Assembly (NCBI GenBank): GCA_019422905.1
Contig: JAHZCM010000003.1
Location: 1 to 47,905 of the forward strand
Source: Oscillospiraceae bacterium
GTDB taxonomy: Bacteria; Bacillota; Clostridia; Oscillospirales; Acutalibacteraceae
Direction of reading: 5' to 3'
DNA: 47,905 bases
In this document: piece after piece, positions 15,268 through 23,691 of the stretch
How the letters are laid out: each line of letters starts with the position of its first letter
Numbering within the stretch: the stretch's first letter is position 1
Notes under the pieces: generated by a model
Seen by the model: the letters and a program-made list of their open reading frames with translations, nothing else
The model's database searches: none
What the model was told of the DNA's origin: nothing
Made by a program: the position numbers and the translations under genes

Positions 15268-16092
15268 ATGGTAAGAGAAGCAATTGCAACGGGCGCGACG
15301 GTTGAAGAGGCGCATGCGAACGCGTGCGCACAGCTCGGCGTAGACACAACGGAAGCGGAATTTGAAATTTTGGAGCTGCCGGAGAAAAAGCGCTTCGGCC
15401 TGTTTGGCGGCAATCCGGCAAAGGTCCGCGCATTCGTCCGCGAGGTGCCGGCGGATGCGGCGGCGGATTACCTCCGCTCGATCCTCGGCGGCATGGGCCT
15501 TCAGGATGTTCAGGTGGAGATCCACGAGGTGGAGGCCGGCGCGGAGTTGGTTCTCACGGGCGAGGACATCGGCTTTATCATCGGCCATCGCGGCGAAACG
15601 CTGGACGCGCTCCAGTATCTTGCCTCTCTCGTGGCGAACCATGTGGACGAGTCGTATTACCGTATCACGCTGGATGTGGGCAATTACCGCGAAAAGCGCA
15701 AGGAAACACTGGAAAACCTCGGCAAGAAGATGGCGGCGCGCGCCGTAAAGACCGGCCGCAATTCGTCGCTGGAGCCGATGAATCCCTATGAGCGCCGCAT
15801 CATTCATACGGCGGTGCAGACTGTGGAGGGCGCAAAGTCCTGGAGCGAGGGCGAGGATCTTGCCCGCCATGTCGTGATTGGCCCCGAGGGCGGCGAACGC
15901 TTCCCGAAGCGCGACAACCGCAGAGGCGGAAACCGCGGCAAAAACGGCTACGGCCGCGATAACCGCAATGACCGCGGCGGCAGGCCGCCGCGCAGAGACA
16001 ACCGCCCCTCCCGCCCGGCTCCGGCACAGCCCGCGGCGCCCCGCGTACTGGACGATGTCTCCGCGCCTTACGGCAGAATCGAGAAGAAGTAA
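15268..16092 (+). CDS. khpB: RNA-binding protein KhpB (Jag) with an Arg/Gly/Asn-rich tail
   Basis: The 274-residue protein combines three parts: the Jag_N domain (1-50; ending KKRFGLFGG), a type-II KH domain with the IIGHRGET loop (104-111), and an R3H domain with ERRIIH (175-180). Together they bind RNA as the partner of KhpA and affect cell elongation in Firmicutes. Beyond the R3H domain is an unusual disordered tail (about 211-256) made of DNR, GGNRG and RGGRPPRR repeats, resembling an RGG tract. The ATG at 15268 follows AAAGGAAGC. It closes the rpmH-yidC gene set and ends in a clear terminator. Confidence 0.92.
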   Translation: MVREAIATGATVEEAHANACAQLGVDTTEAEFEILELPEKKRFGLFGGNPAKVRAFVREVPADAAADYLRSILGGMGLQDVQVEIHEVEAGAELVLTGEDIGFIIGHRGETLDALQYLASLVANHVDESYYRITLDVGNYREKRKETLENLGKKMAARAVKTGRNSSLEPMNPYERRIIHTAVQTVEGAKSWSEGEDLARHVVIGPEGGERFPKRDNRRGGNRGKNGYGRDNRNDRGGRPPRRDNRPSRPAPAQPAAPRVLDDVSAPYGRIEKK

Positions 16093-16100
16093 GATTCCGG

Positions 16101-16131
16101 AAGAACCTCCGCGCGGGGGTTCTTCTTTTTT
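16101..16131 (+). terminator. Rho-independent terminator after khpB
   Basis: A 10-bp stem (16101-16110 with 16115-16124) and GCGC loop is followed by CTTTTTTT. It ends the rpmH-khpB transcript. Confidence 0.9.
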
Positions 16132-16164
16132 ACCGAAATAGGGGTGGCGAAAGCGCGCGGCGCG

Positions 16165-16173
16165 TGCTATAAT
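16165..16173 (+). promoter_or_regulatory. Extended -10 promoter for the small membrane protein
   Basis: TG-C-TATAAT (16165-16173) is an extended -10 element; no good -35 is seen. It lies 29 bases before the ATG at 16202. Confidence 0.6.
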
Positions 16174-16201
16174 CAAAAAATAAAAGATGGGGTGACGGCA
16201 T

Positions 16202-16438
16202 ATGAATAGACTCAAGCGCGCGCTGGAAATCGGGATCAGCACGCTGGCCGGCGTGTATATCGGTTTTGCAATTGGAGATATTCAGGCGTATTTTCGCTTT
16301 CAGGAAGCGTATGCCACGGATTCCGCACCGTGGTATACGGGGCTTCTGGTGCGCACGCTTTTTATGCTTTTGCTGCTGGCGCTCTGGGCGGCCGCTTATG
16401 GTATTGTGCGCCGCCGGTGCCGGAAGGACAAAAAATAA
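16202..16438 (+). CDS. Small two-helix membrane protein of unknown function
   Basis: A 78-residue product starting MNRLKRALEIGISTLAGVYI with two hydrophobic helices (about 8-28 and 47-69) and a basic end RRRCRKDKK. The ATG at 16202 follows a GGGGTGACGG site and an extended -10. The short loop between the helices holds FRFQEAYATDSAPWY, which suggests an outside-facing loop with both ends inside. I do not recognise a family. A decayed copy of its 3' end lies about 220 bases downstream, so the gene was once duplicated in tandem. Confidence 0.7.
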   Translation: MNRLKRALEIGISTLAGVYIGFAIGDIQAYFRFQEAYATDSAPWYTGLLVRTLFMLLLLALWAAAYGIVRRRCRKDKK

Positions 16439-16656
16439 TATTAAAAATAATATTATTATATATAAACGTTAAAGGCAACGGAAGATACAGCGGTTCCCAC
16501 AAGGCAAAGAAGGCGGTCCGCGAGTCGGGAATGGAAGCGCAGACCGAAGGTTTCCGACATTAGCTGCGGCATGTAGAGCCGGTTTTTATCTGCGATATGG
16601 ACTGAATTCGCGCGTATGCCGGGCCATTAAAGGCGAGAATTTTTCTGTGTGCCCAG
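16439..16656. other. Gene-free spacer before mnmE, partly decayed
   Basis: Begins with an A/T-rich stretch (TTATTATATATAAACG). No frame with a start and ribosome site is convincing, and no RNA or promoter is recognised. It probably contains more of the decayed duplicate described in the next entry, beyond recognition. Confidence 0.5.
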
Positions 16657-16734
16657 ATGAGGCTTCCGGTGCCTGCGGTGTGCACGGCGGCTTATGCGGT
16701 GATCCGCCGCCGGCTGCGGAAAAGCGACAAATAA
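16657..16734 (+). pseudogene. Decayed duplicate of the 3' end of the small membrane-protein gene
   Basis: The last 15 codons read AAYAVIRRRLRKSDK and align with AAYGIVRRRCRKDKK at the end of the protein encoded at 16202-16438. Both end at a TAA, followed by an A/T-rich run. The upstream part has lost any similarity to the first two thirds of that protein. An in-frame ATG (16657) gives only 25 residues, without a good ribosome site. I read it as the tail of a former tandem copy, now degraded. Confidence 0.6.
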
Positions 16735-16761
16735 ATTTATATTTCATATAAGAGGTAAAAA

Positions 16762-18126
16762 ATGAAGACAATTGCGGCAATCTCCACGGCGGCCGCACCG
16801 GGCGGCATTGGGATCATCCGGATTTCCGGCCCGCAGGCCCGCGCGGTCGGCGATCGTGTGTTTCATGCGGCGTCCGGTGAAAAATTACATACGGCGGCGG
16901 GCTATACCTGCCGGTTCGGGCATGTCTATGCACAGGACGGCAGCCGGCTGGATGAATGTATCGCGACGGTTTTTGCCGCGCCGAAGAGCTTTACCGGCGA
17001 GGACGTGGTGGAGCTTTCATGCCACGGCGGCCTGTTCGTTTTGAAAGCCGTGCTCAAGGCGGTTTTTTCGGCGGGGGCTTCTCCGGCGGAGCCGGGCGAA
17101 TTTACGCGCCGCGCATTTTTGAACGGCAAGATGGATCTCGCGCAGGCAGAGGCCGTGATGGAGCTGATTTCGGCGCAGGGCAAGGAAGCGATGAAGGCTG
17201 CGCAGGCCGGTCATGACGGCGCGCTTTCCCGGCGGATTGCGGCGATTCGGGACGACCTGACCGATATCGGCGCGCATCTGGCGGCATGGGCTGATTATCC
17301 GGACGATGATATTCCACAGGTAGACGAAAAAATGTTGAAAACGAGGCTTTCCGCAGCGCGGGCGGCGCTCGAAAAGCTGCTTCAGAGCTTTGACGGCGGA
17401 CGCGTGCTGCGCGAGGGCGTTGTGACGGTCATAGCGGGCAAGCCGAACGCGGGAAAATCGACGCTGATGAATCTGCTGGCGGGCTGCGAGCGTTCCATAG
17501 TGACGGACCTTGCGGGAACGACGCGGGACGTGGTGGAGGAAACGGTTTTGCTCGGCGATATACCGCTGCGCCTGGCGGATACGGCGGGCATCCGGGAGAC
17601 GGACGACCGTGTGGAGCAGATCGGCGTGCGCATCGCGCTGGACCGCGTAAAAACGGCGCAGTTTGTGCTTGCGGTTTTCGACGCGAGCGAGACGCTGAAC
17701 GAAGATGACCGCGCCCTGATTCAGGCGATCGGCAATGCGCCGTGCGTGGCGGTGGTCAATAAGTCCGATCTGCCGCCGAAAATCGATATGGCGGAAATTC
17801 GCGCGCATTTCGCCGAGGTCGTTGAAATTGCGGCGATTTCCGGGGACGGGGTATCCGCGCTTTCCGACGCGGCGGCGCGCGCGCTGCATACGGCAACGCT
17901 GAATCCAAACGACGGCATTCTGTATACGGAGCGGCAGCGTGCAGACGCGCAGAATGCGCTGTCCTGCATCGAGGAGGCGCAGAATGCGCTTCTGCTCGGT
18001 ATGACGTGGGATGCGGTGACGGTTTCGCTCGAAGGCGCGATCGCGGCGCTGAACGAGCTGACCGGCGAACGCGTATCCGACGCGGTAGTGGACAAGGTGT
18101 TTTCCAAATTCTGCGTCGGCAAGTAG
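16762..18126 (+). CDS. mnmE: tRNA-modifying GTPase MnmE
   Basis: At 454 residues this is a full-length MnmE, which with MnmG adds aminomethyl-type groups to the wobble uridine of certain tRNAs. The N-terminal folate-binding domain starts MKTIAAISTAAAPGGIGIIR. The G domain holds G1 GKPNAGKST (226-234), G2 GTTRD (252-256), G3 DTAGI (273-277) and G4 NKSD (333-336). The C-terminus ends in the invariant FCVGK with catalytic-region Cys451. The ATG follows AGAGGT. mnmG follows after 186 bases, so the partners are adjacent and probably co-expressed. Confidence 0.97.
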   Translation: MKTIAAISTAAAPGGIGIIRISGPQARAVGDRVFHAASGEKLHTAAGYTCRFGHVYAQDGSRLDECIATVFAAPKSFTGEDVVELSCHGGLFVLKAVLKAVFSAGASPAEPGEFTRRAFLNGKMDLAQAEAVMELISAQGKEAMKAAQAGHDGALSRRIAAIRDDLTDIGAHLAAWADYPDDDIPQVDEKMLKTRLSAARAALEKLLQSFDGGRVLREGVVTVIAGKPNAGKSTLMNLLAGCERSIVTDLAGTTRDVVEETVLLGDIPLRLADTAGIRETDDRVEQIGVRIALDRVKTAQFVLAVFDASETLNEDDRALIQAIGNAPCVAVVNKSDLPPKIDMAEIRAHFAEVVEIAAISGDGVSALSDAAARALHTATLNPNDGILYTERQRADAQNALSCIEEAQNALLLGMTWDAVTVSLEGAIAALNELTGERVSDAVVDKVFSKFCVGK

Positions 18127-18312
18127 ACGGGTACGACCCGCGGCGAAGTCGCGGAGTCGTTCATTTCGCTCACTTCGCCAGTGCAAGAAATAAGCGGAAC
18201 AGACGCGTGCGATGGCGGCTTCCGGGCGGCGGGGTCGCGGAATTGCGGTGTGCACGAGCTTTGCCGCAGAGCACAAAATACCTTACATTAAATTTTTTAT
18301 GGATGATACGCA

Positions 18313-20193
18313 ATGAACTATAAGGCTGGAAATTTTGACGTTGCCGTGATCGGCGCGGGGCACGCGGGCATTGAGGCTGCATTGGCCTCGGCGCGTCTTG
18401 GCTGCTATACGGCGGTTTTTACAATCAATATGGATGCGGTGGGCAACTGCCCCTGCAATCCGAGCATCGGCGGCACGGCGAAGGGCCATCTGGTCCGCGA
18501 AATCGACGCGCTCGGCGGTGAAATGGGCAAAACAGCGGACGAATGTACGCTGCAGAGCCGGATGCTCAACCTCGGCAAGGGACCCGCAGTGCACTCGCTC
18601 CGCGCGCAGATCGACCGCAACCGGTATGCGCGCGTGATGAAGCACAAGCTGGAGCTTTGCCCAAACCTCGAAATGAAGCAGGCGGAGGTCGTCGATCTCG
18701 TGCAGGCGGAGGACGGATGGCTTCTGACGACGCGCCTCGGCGCGCAGTATGTGTGCAGGGCCATTGTGCTTGCGACGGGCACCTTTCTCGGCGGGCGCAT
18801 CTTTGTCGGAGACGTCTCCTATGCGGGCGGCCCGGACGGTATGTTTCCGGCGACGGAGCTGGCGGATGCGCTGAAAAGGCTCGGTATCGCACTGCGACGT
18901 TTTAAAACCGGAACGCCGGCGCGCGTCCTGCGCTCATCCATCGATTTTTCGGAGCTGGAGGTGCAGCGCGGGGACGAGCCGGTCACGCCCTTTTCGTTTG
19001 ATGCGGAAACGCTGCCGGAAAATAAGGCGGTTTGCCACGTCAGTTGGACGAATGACCGCACAAAGGCGGTCATTTTGGAGAACATTCACCGCTCGCCCCT
19101 GTACGGCGGGATGATCGAGGGCGTCGGCCCGCGCTATTGCCCGAGCATTGAGGATAAGGTCGTGCGCTTTTCCGAGAAGCCGCGTCATCAGCTCTTCATA
19201 GAGCCGTGCGGCGCGGATACGGAGGAAATGTATTTGCAGGGAATGAGCTCCTCCCTGCCGGAGGACGTGCAGGTCGCCTTTTACCGCACGATCAAGGGCC
19301 TTGAGCATGTGCAGATCATGCGCAGCGCGTATGCGATCGAATATGACTGCTGCGACCCGCTGCAATTGACTTCAACCTTGGAGTTCCGCGACTTCCCCGG
19401 CCTGTATGGCGCAGGACAGTTCAACGGCAGCTCCGGTTACGAGGAGGCCGCCGCGCAGGGCTTTGTTGCCGGCGCGAATGCGGCGCTGAAGCTGCTTGGG
19501 CGCGAACCTCTGATTCTGGACCGTGCAAGCTCTTACATCGGTACCTTGATCGACGACCTGATCACAAAAGGTGTAACGGATCCGTATCGGATGATGACGT
19601 CGCGTTCGGAGTACCGGCTCGTGCTCCGGCAGGACAACGCCGACGAGCGTTTGACGCCAATCGGGCGCAGGCTGGGGCTGATCTCCGACAGGCGCTGGGA
19701 GAAATTTGAGCGAAAGCAGGCGCAGAAGGCGGCGGAGCTGAAACGGGCAGAAAGAACCGTGCTTTCACCGACACAGGCGCTGAACGATATCCTTGTTTCA
19801 CGTGAAACATCGCCGGTCTCTACCGGCGTGCGTATGGCGGAGCTGCTTCGCCGCCCGCAGATTTCTTATGCGGATTTGGCGCCGATGGACCCGGAACGCC
19901 CCGATTATCCGCGCGAAATCTTTGAGAGTGTGGAGACGGCGCTCAAATACGAGGGATATATCAAGCGGCAGCTACAGGATATCGCGGAGATGCGCCGCCT
20001 TGAAAAGCGGGTTTTGCCGAAAGAAATCGACTACGCGCAGATTGCCGGCCTGCGGCTTGAGGCGCAGGAAAAGCTCAACCGCGTGCGGCCGGAAAATATC
20101 GGGCAGGCCGGGCGCATTTCCGGTGTGTCCCCGGCGGACATTTCGGTGCTGCTGATTTGGCTTTCCGCGCAGAACGGCGCAGAAAATGCGTGA
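18313..20193 (+). CDS. mnmG: tRNA uridine-5-carboxymethylaminomethyl modification enzyme MnmG (GidA)
   Basis: The 626-residue FAD enzyme pairs with MnmE. The dinucleotide fold is DVAVIGAGHAGIEAA (9-23). Family signatures include GNCPCNPSIGGTAKGHLVRE, GPAVHSLRAQIDR and the second signature GQFNGSSGYEEAAAQG. The C-terminal helical tail (YEGYIKRQ, GLRLEAQEKL, IGQAGRISGVSPADISVLLIWL) is intact. The ribosome site is poor at ATG 18313, but family similarity begins at this residue. The coding sequence contains a perfect parS site (19794-19809) within the codons for ILVSRETS, a placement that constrains those codons. Length is normal. Confidence 0.97.
   Translation: MNYKAGNFDVAVIGAGHAGIEAALASARLGCYTAVFTINMDAVGNCPCNPSIGGTAKGHLVREIDALGGEMGKTADECTLQSRMLNLGKGPAVHSLRAQIDRNRYARVMKHKLELCPNLEMKQAEVVDLVQAEDGWLLTTRLGAQYVCRAIVLATGTFLGGRIFVGDVSYAGGPDGMFPATELADALKRLGIALRRFKTGTPARVLRSSIDFSELEVQRGDEPVTPFSFDAETLPENKAVCHVSWTNDRTKAVILENIHRSPLYGGMIEGVGPRYCPSIEDKVVRFSEKPRHQLFIEPCGADTEEMYLQGMSSSLPEDVQVAFYRTIKGLEHVQIMRSAYAIEYDCCDPLQLTSTLEFRDFPGLYGAGQFNGSSGYEEAAAQGFVAGANAALKLLGREPLILDRASSYIGTLIDDLITKGVTDPYRMMTSRSEYRLVLRQDNADERLTPIGRRLGLISDRRWEKFERKQAQKAAELKRAERTVLSPTQALNDILVSRETSPVSTGVRMAELLRRPQISYADLAPMDPERPDYPREIFESVETALKYEGYIKRQLQDIAEMRRLEKRVLPKEIDYAQIAGLRLEAQEKLNRVRPENIGQAGRISGVSPADISVLLIWLSAQNGAENA
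19794..19809. promoter_or_regulatory. parS centromere site inside mnmG
   Basis: TGTTTCACGTGAAACA is a perfect match to the 16-bp parS palindrome bound by ParB/Spo0J. It is about 7 kb from the putative origin, inside the mnmG coding sequence. Confidence 0.93.
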
Positions 20194-20292
20194 AAATGGG
20201 GCGGCGGATGTGCCGCAAAAACCGAAATGCCACTCCATCAGGCGGATTCGGTCTGAGTGACCTTCACAAAGAAAGGGCAGAGGAATTGCGAT

Positions 20293-21024
20293 ATGGATAT
20301 AAAAAGTGAGCTGGTACAAAAAGCGAAGGAGATCGGCGTCAAGGTTTCCCCGGCGCAGGCGGAGAAATTTCAGATTTATCTGGATATTCTGCTGGAACGC
20401 AACGAGGTGATGAATCTGACGGCAATCACCGACCCGCACGAAGCCGTTGTAAAGCATTTTGTGGACAGCCTGACGCTTTTAAAGGCCGTCGAAATCAAGA
20501 AAGGTGCAAAGCTCATCGACGTCGGTACCGGCGCGGGGTTTCCCGGCGTGCCGGTCAAGATTATGCGCCCGGATATTGAACTGACCTTGCTCGATTCCCT
20601 GAATAAGCGCCTTTTGTTCTTAAAGGACGTCTGCGCGGCGACGGGAATAGAAGCCGTTTACATTCACAAGCGCGCCGAAGAGGCCGGACGGGATGTAAAG
20701 CTCCGGGAGAGCTTTGACGTGGCGACGGCCCGTGCGGTTGCCAATATGAATACGCTGGCCGAATACTGCATTCCGCTGATTAAAATGAAGGGCATTTTCG
20801 CCGCAATGAAGGGGCCGGGGCTTGAGGAGGAGATGACGCGGGCCAAACGCGCGGTTTCCACACTCGGCTGCAAAATTGTGAAAAACGTGCCGTTTACGCT
20901 GCCGGATGCAGAGCACAGCGAGCGCAATATCGCCATCATGCAGAAAATTGCGTTCACGCCGAAGGCTTATCCGCGCCACGGCGGGACGATCACGAAAAAG
21001 CCGCTGTTTTTGGAAGGAGAATGA
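20293..21024 (+). CDS. rsmG: 16S rRNA (guanine(527)-N7)-methyltransferase RsmG
   Basis: This 243-residue SAM-dependent methyltransferase modifies G527 of 16S rRNA; loss gives low-level streptomycin resistance in several bacteria. I start it at ATG 20293 (MDIKSELVQKAKEIGVKVSP), behind AGAGGAATTG, because upstream residues are not family-like. The helical N-terminus with YLDILLERNEVMNLTAITDP and KHFVDSLTLL is characteristic, as is the SAM motif LIDVGTGAGFPGVPVKI. The C-terminus has AMKGPGLEEE. It follows mnmG as in most bacteria and overlaps nothing; the next start is three bases after its stop. Confidence 0.96.
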   Translation: MDIKSELVQKAKEIGVKVSPAQAEKFQIYLDILLERNEVMNLTAITDPHEAVVKHFVDSLTLLKAVEIKKGAKLIDVGTGAGFPGVPVKIMRPDIELTLLDSLNKRLLFLKDVCAATGIEAVYIHKRAEEAGRDVKLRESFDVATARAVANMNTLAEYCIPLIKMKGIFAAMKGPGLEEEMTRAKRAVSTLGCKIVKNVPFTLPDAEHSERNIAIMQKIAFTPKAYPRHGGTITKKPLFLEGE

Positions 21025-21027
21025 AGT

Positions 21028-21465
21028 TTGAAAATCACATACAGAAAAGCGCGCCTTACGGACATTGAGAAGCTGAACCCCCTGCTTGCTCAGCTTTCCG
21101 ATTCGCTGGCGGATCCAAAGGTGATGGCGCAGAAAATGGAGAAGCTGGAGCAAAATCCGGATTGCTTTCTGCTTGTTGCGGAGGATACGGAAACCGGAGA
21201 TCTCTGCGGTTCCCTGATTGGCGTGGCGTTTGAGGACGTCTGCGGCGCATGCAAGCCGGTTCTGCTCGTCGAAAATGTTGTGACGGATGAAAAGTACCGC
21301 GGAAAAGGGGTTGGACGCGGCATGTTTGAATACATTGAGAACTGGGGCCGCGAAAAGGAATGTCACTACTGCATTCTGGTTTCCGCACTGACGCGCACCG
21401 GCGCGCACAAGTTTTACGATGCGATCGGCTACAGTGAAGTCAAGGGCTTCAAGAAGTATCTGTAA
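21028..21465 (+). CDS. GNAT-family N-acetyltransferase
   Basis: A 145-residue GNAT enzyme starting at TTG 21028, six to eight bases after an AAGGAG site inside the end of rsmG. The acetyl-CoA-binding motif A is VVTDEKYRGKGVGRGMFEYI (84-103) with the R-G-x-G-x-G loop at 91-96. The C-terminal GAHKFYDAIGYSEVKGFKKYL is the usual motif B end. It is likely translated with rsmG. The acceptor substrate is unknown. It is inserted between rsmG and noc, where no such gene is universal, so it is lineage-specific. Confidence 0.88.
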   Translation: MKITYRKARLTDIEKLNPLLAQLSDSLADPKVMAQKMEKLEQNPDCFLLVAEDTETGDLCGSLIGVAFEDVCGACKPVLLVENVVTDEKYRGKGVGRGMFEYIENWGREKECHYCILVSALTRTGAHKFYDAIGYSEVKGFKKYL

Positions 21466-21701
21466 TCATTCCGGATTGAGCATCAGAGCTTTTGACCTGC
21501 GCGCTTTACAAAGCGGCGGAGCTGAGGCATTTTCGGCGTCTTTCGCAGAGTGTAAAACACGACCGCAGCGCAAAGAGCAAGAGGTGCGGAGATTCGGTAA
21601 GCCGGTTTGAAGGGAGTACATTCCGGGGACTGCCTTATGCTCCGTAAGAAATACCGGATGCTTGGTTTAATCTCGGGCATATAATCATATCATAATTGTG
21701 A

Positions 21702-21738
21702 AAGGGAGAACAGCAGCGCTGCCGTTCTCCCTTCTTTT
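21702..21738 (+). terminator. Rho-independent terminator after the GNAT gene
   Basis: Ten-bp stem AAGGGAGAAC/GTTCTCCCTT (21702-21711, 21724-21733), extended by an inner GCAGC/GCTGC pair, followed by CTTTTTA. It ends the mnmE-mnmG-rsmG-GNAT run more than 230 bases after the last stop codon. Confidence 0.85.
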
Positions 21739-22077
21739 TATACCCTTTTAATTTGTCTGATGCACGGTGGGACGCTTTGCCCGGAATTCCGCGTTTTGTC
21801 CGTCGTGGCGCACGGGTGGAGTTCCGGATTCATGCCGGTAGAAGCCATCCCGTTGATCCGATGCGGGCAGACCGGCTCCGCGCTGTTGGTCGGATTGCTC
21901 CGTCATCCGCATACACAGCGCACATGGGTTTATGCGAAAAAGGCCGCTGTCTGCCTGTGCCAATGCATGATGGTGCCATCCGCATGCAGAACGTCGAAAG
22001 CTGGACCAAAACTATGATAACAAATGCCGCTCGGCCGAATTTCAAGCTTCAATGGGATTGCTACAATGGAATAGACC
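21739..22077. other. Gene-free stretch between terminator and GNAT gene
   Basis: Short frames exist on both strands but none has a ribosome site, family similarity or protein-like composition. No RNA fold, repeat or promoter is recognised. It separates the plus-strand terminator from the 3' end of the minus-strand acetyltransferase and may be decayed sequence. Confidence 0.5.
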
Positions 22078-22629
22078 TTAAAGCGGCTTTGCCATCAGAA
22101 TCTCGTCCGCATAAGTGCCGTCCTTATATTTCATGGCATGTGGACGTGTGCCGAAGGCCTTGAAGCCCAGGCTCTCGTAAAGGTGCTGCGCGCGTGTGTT
22201 GCCCGCCACGACCTCCAGCTCCGCCTGCTCGTAACCGAGCGCTTCGGCGGTTTCCAAAACCATTTCGAGCATCCGCCGGCCGATGCCCAGCCCGCAGTAC
22301 TTCTGATACAGCGCGATAGCGATGCCGCAGCGATGCAAAACGCGCCGTGGATTCCCCTGCGACATGAGGCTGCAGTTGCCCGCATGCTCGCCGTCGATGA
22401 AGGCGAGCAGCATCCCTTCGCGCGGGTCGTCAAGGCGTGCCTGTAAAAATGTCTCTTCCTGCTCGACAGTCAGTGTGATTTCCTCCGGCTCGCGCAGCAG
22501 GAACGGCGTTTCCGTCGCCGTGACTTTCATATACTCGATCAATATCGTAGAATCCCTCGCAGGATCCGCACTGCGGAGAACACAAATGCGCCCATCCTTC
22601 AATTTAAATTCTTTTTCCGCAAAATGCAT
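22078..22629 (-). CDS. GNAT-family N-acetyltransferase (RimJ/L-like layout)
   Basis: This 183-residue acetyltransferase is encoded against its neighbours. The start at ATG 22627-22629 (MHFAEKEFKLKDGRICVLRS) follows AAGGGGCGG; longer upstream frames lack similarity. It has the GNAT order: RLDDPREGMLLAFIDGEHAGNCSL, then IALYQKYCGLGIGRRMLEMV with the Q-x-x-G-x-G acetyl-CoA loop (109-117), AELEVVAGNTRAQHLYESLGF and a C-terminal strand. The N-terminal DGRICVLRSADPARD is typical of amino-group acetyltransferases. The substrate is unknown. Its convergent placement inside the origin cluster suggests later insertion. Confidence 0.87.
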   Translation of the reverse strand: MHFAEKEFKLKDGRICVLRSADPARDSTILIEYMKVTATETPFLLREPEEITLTVEQEETFLQARLDDPREGMLLAFIDGEHAGNCSLMSQGNPRRVLHRCGIAIALYQKYCGLGIGRRMLEMVLETAEALGYEQAELEVVAGNTRAQHLYESLGFKAFGTRPHAMKYKDGTYADEILMAKPL

Positions 22630-22823
22630 GTTTGCGCCGCCCCTTTCACCAAGATGCCTGAAGTTTATTTTTACCAGTATAGCACGGAATTTTGAAATAG
22701 CAAGAAAAATTTTTTCATGTGACAGATTCCGGCAAAATCTGTTCTCTGTACATGGTATTCTATATGCGCAGGGCAGGGACAAGCCCCCAAAGGAAAGCCG
22801 CCGGGCGGAAGGAGGAAGCGCGT

Positions 22824-23624
22824 ATGGTTTTTACCGAAAGAAAAAGACTCGTGGAGCTGGCGCCGGACAAGATTGTGCCGAATCCCAACCAGCCGCGCAG
22901 GGACTTCCCGAAGGAGGAGCTGGAACAGCTCGCGGAAAGCATACGGCAGAACGGGCTTTTGCAGCCGATCATTGTTCGGCGCGACCGGGACGTATACGTT
23001 TTGGTCGCCGGCGAGAGGCGCTGGCGCGCTTCCAAAATGGCGGGGCTTCGAACGATTCCGGCGATCGTGCAGGATTACAGCGCCAAGGAGGGCGCGGTGC
23101 TTGCACTGATCGAGAACATGCAGCGCAGTGATTTGAATTTTTTTGAAGAGGCCGCGGCGATTTACGCCCTGATGCGCGACCGCGGAATGACGCAGGAGGA
23201 GACGGCGAGGCGGCTCGGAATGAGCCAGCCCGCCCTCGCAAACAAAATCCGGCTTTTGCGCCTTTCGGGCGAAGAGCAGCGGATTATTCTGGAGAATCGG
23301 CTGACGGAGCGGCATGCCCGCGCAATGCTGCGGGTAGAGGATCCCATCCGGCGCATACAACTGATCAAAACGGTTGTAGAGCGCAGGCTGAATGTGGCGC
23401 AGACCGAAGCGCTGGTCAAGGAAGTGCTGGAGGAAAAGCCAGAGGTCAGAAAGCCGAAGCGCACCTTTATTGCGAAGGATGTGCGGCTGTTCCTCAACAC
23501 GATCGACCATGCGGTGAGTGCCATGAAGGACGCCGGCATCCGGGCCGTTTCTCAGAGAAGGGAGACGGACGACTATTTTGAGTGTGTCGTCCGCATCCCG
23601 AAAATCAATTCGAGTACGAGGTAA
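22824..23624 (+). CDS. noc: Nucleoid occlusion protein Noc (ParB-family paralogue)
   Basis: A 266-residue ParB-family protein, started at ATG 22824 behind AAGGAGG. The CTP-binding ParB/Srx domain has GERRWRA (63-69) and ENMQRSDL (97-104); a helix-turn-helix follows (121-146). In the specificity region it carries Gln135 in MSQPALANK, Lys141, and Arg163 in LTERHARAM. The Q, K, R set is known for Noc, whereas the ParB encoded downstream keeps Arg153 and Gly181. This, and its place between rsmG and parA, makes Noc the better name. The N-terminus is short (MVFTERKRLVELAPDKI) and lacks the amphipathic membrane-binding helix seen in Bacillus Noc. A terminator and a parS site follow. Confidence 0.88.
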   Translation: MVFTERKRLVELAPDKIVPNPNQPRRDFPKEELEQLAESIRQNGLLQPIIVRRDRDVYVLVAGERRWRASKMAGLRTIPAIVQDYSAKEGAVLALIENMQRSDLNFFEEAAAIYALMRDRGMTQEETARRLGMSQPALANKIRLLRLSGEEQRIILENRLTERHARAMLRVEDPIRRIQLIKTVVERRLNVAQTEALVKEVLEEKPEVRKPKRTFIAKDVRLFLNTIDHAVSAMKDAGIRAVSQRRETDDYFECVVRIPKINSSTR

Positions 23625-23658
23625 ACCCATTCCCTTATTCATTTCCCACAACGCAGGA

Positions 23659-23687
23659 GGACTGTCGGCAAAACCGGCGGTCCTTTT
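23659..23687 (+). terminator. Rho-independent terminator after noc
   Basis: Stem GGACTGTCGG/CCGGCGGTCC (10 bp with two G-T pairs) and a CAAAA loop, followed by TTTT. The parS site begins four bases later. Confidence 0.85.
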
Positions 23688-23691
23688 GCGT

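Noticed and set aside
21483..21680. Possible 65-residue minus-strand protein with one hydrophobic segment
   Set aside because: No ribosome site before the ATG and no recognised family; its place between a gene and its terminator suggests chance.
21753..22163. Possible 136-residue protein after the GNAT terminator
   Set aside because: No ribosome site, no motif, and it overlaps the 3' end of a well-supported minus-strand acetyltransferase.
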